NCBI GenBank assembly: GCA_946406115.1
Contig: OX291553.1
Span: 11,537,001-11,601,000 of the forward strand
Direction of reading: 5' to 3'
Source of the DNA: Apoda limacodes
Taxonomy: Eukaryota; Arthropoda; Insecta; Lepidoptera; Limacodidae
Length of the DNA stretch: 64,000 bases
Shown: positions 47,815-60,000 of the stretch, one piece after another
Layout of the letters: each line of letters starts with the position of its first letter
Position numbering within the stretch: position 1 is the first letter of the stretch
Translations under genes and position numbers: made by a program
The notes under the pieces: generated by a model
Seen by the model: only the letters and a program-made list of their open reading frames with translations
The model's database searches: none
What the model was told of the DNA's origin: nothing

Positions 47815-48027
47815 CTATACATTGGACATAGTTAATAATAAAGAAGCACCTAGTAAGAAAACAGAAACCATCAAAGTCGGTGCATCATTTTCGTCTATCC
47901 ATTCATAGACATATTCTAAGTGAGACGCATCCCACAAAAGGTTTTCATTAACTTGATCTCGAGCCCTTTCAGCGATATCAAATGAATCTTCTAGGTTGCT
48001 GTTCATGGAGTTAACCCAAATCATAAA
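47815..48027 (-). CDS. Gene 2 last exon: GPI-type tail
   Basis: The acceptor on the - strand is ttctttttag, phase 0, with TAG at 47817-47815. An amphipathic helix (LEDSFDIAERARDQVNENL...) is followed by DAPTLMVSVFLLGASLLL, a hydrophobic C-terminus without a cytoplasmic tail. This is the usual GPI signal of gut APNs. Confidence 0.88.
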   Translation of the reverse strand, partial: FMIWVNSMNSNLEDSFDIAERARDQVNENLLWDASHLEYVYEWIDENDAPTLMVSVFLLGASLLLTMSNV

Positions 48028-51000
48028 CTAAAAAGAAAATTTTTTTTTAAAGTTTTTTTGTTTTCGAATAAAGTTTAGTTATGTAACTAAGGACCTACGC
48101 ACGTATTTGTAATCATGATGCAATTTATAATTTTAAAATATAATGTTTTTTTCGTAAATGTAGTCTATTCAATGTCAAAAACTGTGTTGAAAATTACGTA
48201 ACTACATTTGCTAAACTTTTTTGAGACGTGACCCACATTTTGATTCAAACGTTGTATATACCTTTTTTTTTTTTGCTTGCTAATAACGCTATTTCTCGCT
48301 GCATTCGAAAAAATCAAGATTTTTGTAAATATTGTAAACTATCTTTATTAAAATGAGAAACTGTTTTACCGATTTAGCATAATTTTAACAATTAATTTAA
48401 TTCCATGCAAGCTGTTACGATGTTAACAAAGGACAAACAATCGAACTTCCTTTCGCAATTATGTGTTGGAATTATGCCTTAATAACATACTTACATCATT
48501 TGACAAGTCGGGATTGGGCATATTTTCGGCTAAAATGAAAATTAATTCGTCCAACTTCTGTGGTCCGCCATACCTAAACAAAAAAAGAAATCCGTGAGTA
48601 TATGCGTGCTCTATCGCCTTCTTATCTACAAAATTTTGGGCAAAAATAATAATAAGAAAATCTTTGAGACGCTTTCTGTCATGATGTTACCAATAAAAAT
48701 TATGAACGACATCAACAAATAGAACCTTTTAACGGCGTTGGCTAAAGGTACGCACTAATTTGAACATTTACATGTAGGAAATTAAATCTAGCAAATTACA
48801 CTGCCTAGAACCCTAACTTTCTTTAAGGCATGTAGGTTCTTCAGCACTTATAGTCGAACCAACTATAAAACCAGATTGTTTAATGGATTTGTTTCTCATT
48901 TAGTTTGCGAATACTAAAAAGAACATATGTTTGAAACTTTTCATAGTAGCACAAAAAATAAAACAACACAATTCAAAATAAATAAGGATGTGTTTACATA
49001 AAAAAAATTGACACCATCAATAAGAACTTTAACACATAATAAAAAAACAAGCAAATAAAAAAATATAACTGTTTATCCCATACAGTATAATAGATTTTGA
49101 AATTTCAATGTTATTTTTATCTCCTTGTTTTACAAACGTGTAATTATAGTCCAGATCGTTTTAAAAAAAAAAAATATAACGAACAAATATCTATAAATAT
49201 TTGAAGAAGACTGTAAGCTTTTACTCACATGTTCCTTATTTCATTCGTTCGCATTGCTATAAAATTAAGGGCTACTCTGGCATTCTCGTAACTAGCCTCT
49301 ACAACTGCTGAAAATATTTTAACTCTTTCTTCTGTCGTATATGGACCGTTGTCTGCAATCGTTTCTTGCAGAAGGCTGAAACATATAATTAATTCTGGTA
49401 ATAATATTTTATTATAACATTTAAAATTTATGCAGATGATGAAATTCGTATGGCATGCCTTAATAACAGTAATTATTATTGATATGTTCCGATCTAAGAC
49501 ATTGACGAAATATCTCAAGTATAATACAAGTACATATATACTATTTTTTAGGGTATTTAAGGTTAAAGAGAGACGCCAACTCATCAATAGATAGCGTTAC
49601 AGTGCTGAATAATGAGAAACAGCGGATTCTACACCATAGGGACTGAATTTTCAGAAACCCCAGAATACATCGTTTTTACCTGTCCCGAAAAGCATATAGG
49701 AATACGAGTATTTTATCCCCGACGAACTATCTGATTCCCTTACCCCGTAGGAGTTGAATTTTAAAGACAACAAAATACCTAGGTGTTTTGCTATTTGTGA
49801 CAAAGAGCATTAATATTGAGTTTCAATTTAATTTGACCACATAAATATTATTTCTTTCTCCCGTTGAGGGTTAAGTTGTGAAAAACATCGAAATATTTAT
49901 TAATTATGCTATAGAGCATTGAAATAGAGGGCAGTCACCATTTTTTCACCTTCTCAAGGGTTGAATATTGAAAATAGTAAAAGTCCTAAGCAAATTTGAC
50001 AGATATAATTTTATTTCCCTTACAATTTTTTTACCCTTTTATCCTTCTTACGGGTTTTTAAAACCTCCCAAATACACATTAATTGTGTTACTCGGCGATA
50101 ACACCGAGTTCCAAGTAAATTTGACCATAGAATTATTATTTCCCCCAAATCTTTACCAACGTTTCAAAAATCCGTTCCTATATGTCACCTTAAATTATAT
50201 GGTCAACATTTTCTCCAAATTTAAAATGTCCGCACTAAGCAGTTTAAACTGGGCGATGATAAGTCATTTGAGATATTGTCTTTTGTCATATTTTCATAGA
50301 TAAAAACCAAAAACGTAAAACCCGTCATTTTAAATTTTCAACAAAAAAGTGAAATACTATATTTTTAATGAATACCTAAAAAGTCGGCAACATGTCATTC
50401 TTTATTTTCAACTTGAATATCGAATACCAATTTTCATAGTTTTATTTACAAAACCAACAGCAAAGTTTACCACCTTGCGAATGATTTTTCAAGAACAGAA
50501 TAGCTTGTAATTGTTAGCGATAGCGGTAGATTTAACATTAAAAACATTATTTCACGTATAAACTTTGCCAACCCATTTTCCCCCGCTTTGACTTGAGTTT
50601 TGGAAATACTGACGTACTTGTAACATTAATTGTGATTGAGAATATGTATACGTCTTTATAAATTTATTTGACATAAAAAATATTGATTCTCACACAAACT
50701 CTCCTTTCTTCTCCTTAGCGCTTAATTTTAACTAAACACTGTTGAGTCATAAGGAATTTTAACAGTTAAAACAATATTTCTGATACAATCTTCTCTCTCT
50801 TTCACCCGCTTAGGCGTTGAATTTTGAAAATATCTGAAATATATGTTCCGTTAACTGCACTAAATAGCATTCATACCTAGTTTCAAGTTTATTTGCGAAT
50901 AAACACATTATTTCTGATACAAACATTGCCACTTTTTTTACCCACTTAGGGGTTTAATTTCTAAAAATGCTAAAACACGTCATTATTTATTTGGTACATA

Positions 51001-54000
51001 ATATGAATATAAAAATTTTCATGACTTTATTTAGGAAAAAAAAACCGAAATCCAATACAAAGTTTCATTCCCGATTTTACCCATTGTGAGATAATTTTTC
51101 AAAAACCGAAAAAGGTATCATTCTTTATTTTTAGCTAAAAGGTTGAATACAAATTTTCATAGATTTTACTTGAAAAATGACAGATTTTCATACAAACTGC
51201 CAACACCTATTTTACCGCCTTAGGATTCGAATTTTGCCAAATCCGTTCTTAAACGACGTATTCAATACCTATATAACAAAGTCTTCTCCAAATTTCAAAT
51301 ATATATCCTTAGCGGTTTGGGCTGGGCGTTGATGAAACAGTCAGGACTTTGATTATATGTATAGACTAGCTCACCCGGCGAACAACTGCCGCACCAACCT
51401 ATTGTGAAAGGGTTGTACTAATTGAGAGACCTTCCCCGGCGTGTGCATAACAACTAATCAAAATTTCATGACAATCGGCTAACCCTTATTGCGCTAGTCC
51501 GACTCGCACTTGATCCTTTTGAAAGATCCTTTCTTATCGGCTGCCTACGTCCTACAAAGAACAACCCCCTTCAAGTTACACGTCTCTACGATCAGCAGTT
51601 TAGGCTGTGCGTTGATCCGTCAGTCAGTCATTCAGGACAAACCACTTTATATGTATTAGAAGATATAAATTATAAATATATATTCCATGTATCTCTGCTA
51701 TTAGTGGGATTTTTATTTTGCTTTGAAACGTACTTTGATACTTACGTGTTTATAAAAGTTTCATCTCGTGAACAGGCTAAGGATTCCAAAATCACCAATC
51801 GCTCGTAAAGTGTCGGTTCTATCTCCAGACGAGCGTACAAAGCTGCTATGACATCGTTATCTCCTTCTCTTACCATCGTACAATAAACAGCTGGACGGAT
51901 TTCATGAGGTATGTTAGGGTTTCTGAAAAAATGTTATAAATGAGATGCACATTTGATTTAAAAACAGATTTCAACAATTCAACAAACCCACCAACTAGAG
52001 CAGTAAAACGGGATAGTCTGATTTTTAGTACAAGGATAGCTATGACTTAGAATAGGACATGGATAATTTTTATGTCGGTACCACAACGATTACACAATTT
52101 GCCCGTGCCCAAGTAAGTGGGGCCGTAGGCAAAGCTAGTAAGAAAGGCCGTGGGCAAAGCTAGTAGAATATATTTCTTCTTCAGTATCAATATAAATATA
52201 ACTTTAGAGTAAGCTAAATCATAATTAAATTAGTTGCAAACAAACGTACATTCAGTAAGGTGTTATGTTACTATATTTTGGTGTAAGACCAAAATATTCC
52301 AAAAAGACCAAAAAAAACCTGGCATTTATCAGTTTTGGGAGCTAAATCAAAAAAAAAACGTAAAATCTTAGATTTGTATAGCATTGTACCATATATATAC
52401 CTAAGGCTAGATTTAACCAGCGGCCCCGCCCACCCTAAATTCTGTTATCGGCGAGGATTTCCTTAATTATACTAATGAAGTTAGCTATAGTTCGATTAAG
52501 CTCAATGAAGGTTATTTCTGCGGGAACTTTTGAATTTTTTGGAGTTCAAAGTTGCCTATGTCCTTCATCGGGACTCAAGCTAGCAACTAAGCAAGTTAAC
52601 AGACAGACAGACAGTTACTTTCGTATTTATTATATTAGTATGGTTGTAACTTTTATCTAATTCGGTTAGGCTGAGGACACCACAATGCTGTGACAAACTG
52701 GGATAGACAGACGGACAGATAAAATGACCGACCTTATCGAGAGTTTTTTTATTTTAGTACTAAACTTTCAAAACATGATAAGTTATATCAGATTTAAAAT
52801 CTTAAATGCCAACAAGTATTATAAACAAATCATTAGCTCAAAACACACGTCTATGTCTTTGTGAATATACAAGAAAAAAGTGTGAATGTGATTGTTTGTT
52901 GTAAGAATGAGAATAATAATAGTACATTGTGTATTAAGGGTGGTAAGGAGAAACTTACCGCCAATGTTACACACGATGTTTTTCATCACATTTACGAGTA
53001 AATTAATAAAAAACATAAGATAACTAAATAAATAAATAAACTCACCAAGAGTTCAACACAATACATTATCATCAACTCAACACAATAGAAATGGCGGGAA
53101 TATTAATAATATATCTAGAAAATTTGTAAATCAAAAAGGTCTTAGCAACCGCTTTACCTACACGTACTGACACCGTTTAAGAGTAAGTGTGATGAAAATA
53201 CTATAACACTGATTGCAAAATAATAAAAAAGTCACTTTTTTGCGGATGGATTGAGGCAATATTTATTCTCAAGGGTTTGGGTTCTACATGAGATAAAAAG
53301 ACAAAGTCACGAAGTTGTTGAATATTGTAGTCTTTGGTTGATGATGTTTCAGAAAATAAAAGTCCCCAATACACAGCACAGATGGAAGCTCTTTTCTTAA
53401 AGACAGGAGCCTCAATCCAAAAACTGGATCACGAGCTCCTACTCCTAAAGCGTAATAATTTTCAAGCTTGTACGTACACTTCTGGATCATTGCTATTCGG
53501 GTTATAGAACCAATCTATAGCAGCTGCAATGCAAGGTTGGTAATTGGCACGACAGGCGTGGTCCATGACAAGCCCTCTGGTTAACGTAACCATAGCAGGT
53601 TCAGATAATGTAATATCAGGGTAAAAGCCAATCTCATTTTCAAATGTCCCAATAGTTCTTCGCACCATTCGCTAAAAAAAGGGGTAACAAAAATTATAAA
53701 CAATGAATTAATATTAACGTATAGTAAACGTAAGAGGAGGCTCGGCGAGAGGTAGACGTGGAGTGTTAACGTTGGTGTACAGTCACTTACAAGAATAATT
53801 ATACATTTATTAGGGTGAGGCAACTACGGCGCATGCGCTGTCGCCGTACCTCGTCCTGCCACTTCTCCCCTTTGCGTAAGGGACCTATTAACACGTCGAG
53901 TGCGAAGTCTCATCTTACGTGGCACCAGTTATACATACTCAATTAAATATAGTACATACGTTTATACTGAAGTAATTATAATATGTACGTACATAATAAT

Positions 54001-57000
54001 CACTAAAGACAACTTTTAAGGTCTCACATGTAGTTAACAAAGCAGCATGTACCTAAGTAGGTAAACAATATTTGTTTTGATTTGATAAAGTAATATTTGA
54101 TACAACCACGGTAGCAAATTAAAAAGAACCGATGACATATATATTTATTAAAAACAATCGATAGAAATAAATAACACATGTCAACAAAAAAAAAACTTTT
54201 TTTTTGTGTTTGTTATTTAATGACTATCGTCTGATTTTTTACATTGAAAAATAACGAAAAATTCAACTAATAAAAAAAAAGTTTTCTTTTGTACTTTCTA
54301 TGATGGTTAGTGAAATACACGATTTTTGCGAAATGCTTAGAGGTTACCATTCTTAATAAGCAAGCTTTATGAGAAAAAAATATGATTTCTTTTATAAATT
54401 AGGTGTAAGATATCAAAATCGGGTACACAGAACTTAGGCACCAAATTCGTGTTGACTTGTGTAATCTGTGTGTGTGATCTTGTGTAGTCTGATGGACTAA
54501 TTGCATAGGAACTCAAGTAGAAAAGGTTAGGTTTTTCTAAATCTCTAAATCAAATTTAGAAATGTGTCTTTGTGTTAATTTTTTGAAGTTATTATTAGTT
54601 ATTTGTTTAAGTTACCAAATAAATATCTGGATCCAGTTCTTCGTCATCAGTAACACGAGACACAAGTCGTTTCCTTAAGAAGTCCATGTTCCTTACGAAT
54701 GCTTTCCAAACAGCATATTCAGTTTCATGCTCCATACTAAGCACCACCATGAACGCTGTTTCGTAATCAAGCTTACCAGCTCTCGCTAAGTTAAGTGCAT
54801 CATCTACCAACTGAAATAATAAGAAGATAGATGTAGCTAGCGTTCTTGCCACTTTGCCACATGGGCAAGGACTTTTCTAGGGTTCCGTGACCAAAGGGTA
54901 CGAACGGAGCCCTATTATAGTAAGCCTATGCTGTTTGTCCGACCGTTAAGGGTCTTTTAGACCAAAATGGTTAGAAATCTGTAATTTTCACAGAATATTT
55001 GTTATAATAGCGGACTATCTAACAAATAATAAAAATTTAAGCAAGTAAAAATTAAGTAGGGAGTCCATACAAGAAACACATTTTCGTTGTTTTTGCTCTA
55101 TCGTAAAAACAGTAATACATACAAAATTCCAACTTGCAGTGAAAAATAGTGTGGGCTCTAAAGTATAACAACAAATAATAAAAACCAGCCAAGGGTAAGA
55201 AGGTCTTGAGCTATGACCATTTTAAATAACCGTATCAGCGCCATCTAGCTATTATTAAGAGAAAATAGTAATACATTTGTTTGTTGGAAATAATATTCAA
55301 AAGATGATTAGATGATGATAGATGGTCCTTAGATGGGTGGTCACTTTCTTAGATGGGTGGTCACTTTCTGTCCTTATAAGTGTTCGTTTATACGCAAATG
55401 GTGGTAAATAACCCACGTTGCGTGAGTCCGACTCGCAATTGACCGGTTTTTTATATATATTAAGTTTAGATTAGTTCGGTTTTATGTTAGTTTATGTTAT
55501 ATCGTTATGTTATGTATTATGTACAAGTATGTATTTGTACCCGTTGTCTGATATTTATATTACAAGCTCTGCTTAGTTTGAGGCCAAACGGCGCTATGTG
55601 ATTTGTCCTAAATTATTATTATAATAAAAAAAATACTTTATAAAACTCAAAAAAGGATTTTTCAATTTATTTTAGACAGTTGTATCAAGATATAAATACA
55701 AGAAAGCGCCGTTATTATTTTTAAACAAATAATAAAGTTTACACAACTCATGCTCTGGAAGAACCTTCATGCATAGTCAAAAATAAGGTTGAAAGAACGT
55801 GTTTGCGGAGTTTTTTACTTTCTTGCCTGTTTAGAGGGACTAGCACGATTTTTTTTTTTTCTAACTACTGGCTACTGTTGTTGGCCGCAGATGGCCTTTA
55901 CAACTACACGCGGACTAACTTTTGCTGCGGTGCTGCTTGCACTCTTCAGCGAAAAGTTGGGGCGGTTTGCGGAAGGGTGTCCTAGACACGAACCTCGGCT
56001 TGGGCAACCGCTCTTAGAAACTAAGGTTGTATCTAACTAAAATTTACCGCCGTTTCGGAAAATAGCAAAGGCGTTCTGAAGAGAAGAAACGGCAAGAAAC
56101 TTTTCAGCCCTCGCCTATTATTAATTAAATCTAACTAGTCGAAGCGCCCGGGTATATTAGTGAACCTAGTATACCCGCGCGCTCGAGTGTGTGTGTGTGT
56201 GTGTGTGAAAACTAAACTGTCTAATGTTCCGTCGCCGCCGGCGGCGACGTATTCTGTATATATTACTATAGTCTGTGTTCGCGGGACTAGCACGAGCAAG
56301 AAGCACTTTCTATTTAAAAGCTGACGAACAATTAAATAACTTCATTTTAATTGGTACAGTGCCATCTGTGATTATAAAATCGAACAAATTTCACTTCGAA
56401 AAAAAAATAACTTACTATTTATAAACAACAGAAAACATAACCATAACTTGTAATTATTCGGTACAGCGCCATCAATGTTTATAAAAGTGAATCAATATTT
56501 GTTAAGTAAATTAAAACTTTAAATAAATATATCTTATTATCTTCGCATTTGTAGTGTAAAGCACTATTTATCACTCGGGATGAAAGACGATTCCCACCTC
56601 GTGTGTTTAAAAGCTCTCTCAAACTACACCCTCGTCGGTAATCAGTCACTTTCGCCCCTTGGTGAACAATGAACTATTTCTGGATTGCTATAAAATTAGA
56701 AACCCGGTACAGGTATCATAATATAGGCTAGGGTTTTTTAGGCAATAAACTTTCTTCTACTTAATTTAGTCAGCTAATGGTCAGTAGTGGCCTTGTGGTC
56801 GCGTTCTTGAGGGGCGGGTGTTCGAGCCCCGGCATATCCTACATACCAATATGTCTTTTAAAAAATTACAGTGTTTTTTATGGTATAAAAATAAAATTCA
56901 CACCATGGGCTAAATTTGGTTAAGAAATACATTGTGTTTAGGTTACACGTCTAAAAGATAGGCCAGTTTATGTACCAACGTAATAGTAAGCCGGTGCCAT

Positions 57001-60000
57001 TTTTAGGGTTCTGTCTTTCAAAGGGTAATAAGCGGAACCCTATCACTAAGACTTCGCTGTCCGTCCGTCAGTCCTTCCGTCTGTCACCAGGCTGTATCTC
57101 ACGAACCGTGATAGTAAGACAGTTGAAATTTTCACAGAAGATGTATTTCTGTTGCCGCTATAACAACAAATACTAAAACAGTTTAAAATAAATATTTAAG
57201 GGGGCTCCTATACAACAAACGTGATTTTTTTGCCGTGTTTATTGATAATGGTACGGAACCCTTCGTGCGCGAGTCCGACTCGCACTTAGCCGATTTTTTA
57301 ATTTTGACAAAGGCTATTGTAAAATTGATATAATTCAAATCAAAATAACGACACAAATTATCATAACAATTGGAACATGTTATACATACAGTAGCTCTGT
57401 TTAGGGGATGTATTTCTTGTCTTCTGTCAGGATCCTGCAGAGCCTCTATAATTCTTATCCACAGATCAAAGTCATAGTTCACTCGATAGTATCCTGTGAT
57501 TTAATAAAATATTAATATAATGTCAATAAAAATACAATTACGGGGGTGGGGGGTAAAAGTTAGTTTTAAATACTGTTATCGATGAATAAAATGCCCCTTA
57601 TCGAGTGGTAATTAAAAAAAATAGCGTCTCGTTATAATTCCCTCTTTACAGCCCTTAAGGTGTATCTTTACATATTTTATTTCATTCAAACTGTGTCACA
57701 CCTAATATGTTTATTAAAGACAATTTAGCACACAAACCTTGTTATAAACATACAGCGCTATTTACAATAGTCGCTAAACGCATATTCACTGGTAAAATTC
57801 CCGTGAATGATTAAAAAAGTTTTAATCGAATTAATTAAATTAACAAAACTTTAGTTATTTCATAACTCACGGGTATTTCATGATAAGATATGCTTTTTGC
57901 GGCAATAATAAATAGTAATATCTAATAATAACGCAATTTAAGAAAAGTGCAGTGTTCCAGTTTTCTATTAAATTGTACAGGTAAAAAGTTATACAGGATT
58001 CGTATGGTAATGGCCTCAAATTAATTTCAAGTTAACAAAAAAACTTTTCAGTATTTTAGAAAACCACAGTCATAAATATTAAGCTTAAGATTATCACGAC
58101 AAAATTTCACAGTATTTGGTCAGCCAATGTCAAAAAATAAATGAGAAATTCGTTTGTATGTTGCACACTGCAAAACGTCACGAATCATATTCTCTTAAAA
58201 TACTAATCATGGAATGGAGTGAGTTATGAAAAGACGAAGGTTTATTTAATTCCATACATTTGATTAATTTGAATTAAACTTTGTGTAAAATTCACAGTCA
58301 TTCTACGGATAAATATGCGTTTTGCGACTAGTTAATAGCGGTAGTAAATGTTCATACTTACGAATATTTAGTGCTCCGACAGTGTTATGGGAAAAATCTA
58401 ATTTGGAGTTAACTTAATACATAATGTACTCATTTAATCTTATATAATATTTTATTTGATAGCTTAACTGAGACAAACTTGAAACCTTCGCGAGGCTTTG
58501 CTTTAAATAATGCTAGACTGTAAATTTGTGTAACAAACCTTGACCCTGAATGTTGAAGATCACATAATCTTCTTCATCCAGCACCATATTAAATGTAGTA
58601 GTAGCATCCATCATTCTAATAGGTTCAATGTTTTCATAATCTGGATTAATACTTGTCGTGTAAGTTATAGGAACTTCGTAATTTAACTGTTCTCTGTCGG
58701 AATAGCCAAACCGTTCCTAAAACAATTGTTATATTCCATATTTAACTGCCAAATAGGATATGAGCTGGAGAATTACATTACTGCTGATCTACAGCTTCTA
58801 ATTCTGAAGGTAAACCAGCCAGACCATTATCAAGTCTATTTCCATTTCGACAACCACGCGAGTAGGTTTTGTGCACAATTCTACTTACGCATGTAGCAGT
58901 GGAACTGTAATAAACTACTACGATAGATATAAAAAAACTCGCCTCCTGGATAAACACAAAATAAAATAAAAAATCTGCTCACTTTATTAGGGAATTAATT
59001 ACTTAAAACAGGGCTCATTCGACTATGTGATAAGCAAAAAGATTCATGTACGATGTCAAATTTCGCCTAGTTATGAAAATAATTATAAAGCAACACTGTA
59101 TCTCGACGTGGTGGCCACAATGCTCCATGAAAAAATACAAAGCAAAGTAAGGTGTATTTGCGTCTTTGGTGTAAATATTAGTTATTAGCCATGGGCTAAG
59201 TTACTCCGGACAAGGATTGTATATGTCACATATCTTTCAGATTAAAGATATATCTGCTTCGCATTTTTATATCCGCTTAATATATCCGCCGTAATATGAA
59301 TTTTATATCACACCGCAGTCAAACGAATCCTCGGATCGATTTCGTACCTTCCAATTACGAGTGCACAAATCGTTAGTGTATCCCTCGTTTGTTCGGAACG
59401 AAAACATTTTTGGTGATCGGTTGTGATAGGTATGAACTGGGCTTTGTTTGAATAGTAATTTCTTAAGGTAGGATACAATTTCAGACTATGACTGTAACAT
59501 TTATAAACTATTTTTTATTCACAATACACAATTTTAACTCAAAACTTTTATAAGTGTAAATATTTACACAGTATAGTACTTATACTCAAATAAATCCTAC
59601 CAGGAAAGTAAACGATTATAATTATTTATAAATAAACACTCATCAAATACACTAGAAATCATTGAAACTTATATTTTTTAACAGGCGCACGTTACAAAGC
59701 AGAGGTGATATTAAAAACTATTGTAGTAAGTACTAATCTATAGTATGTACGTTCTTACGTAAACAAAAAATATTACTGAAGACAAAAAACGTTTACTTAA
59801 TTAATAAGCGGTTTAAGTGCTTTTAAGCAAATTCATATCCCAAAGCCAATGCCAATATACATTGGGTTTAGCAGGCGTGATTTAAAAAAGAGCTGAGATC
59901 GATTATTTATAAGCAAGACACGACAACTTTGCTATTTCGCTTTCAACGCTAGATCTCTCTCTCACTTTCAGTGATATTGGTGCATCGCTATTCGGCCGCT

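Noticed and set aside
55789..56040. 83-residue + strand frame
   Set aside because: Located in a repeat patch with a low-complexity F-rich start; no domain.
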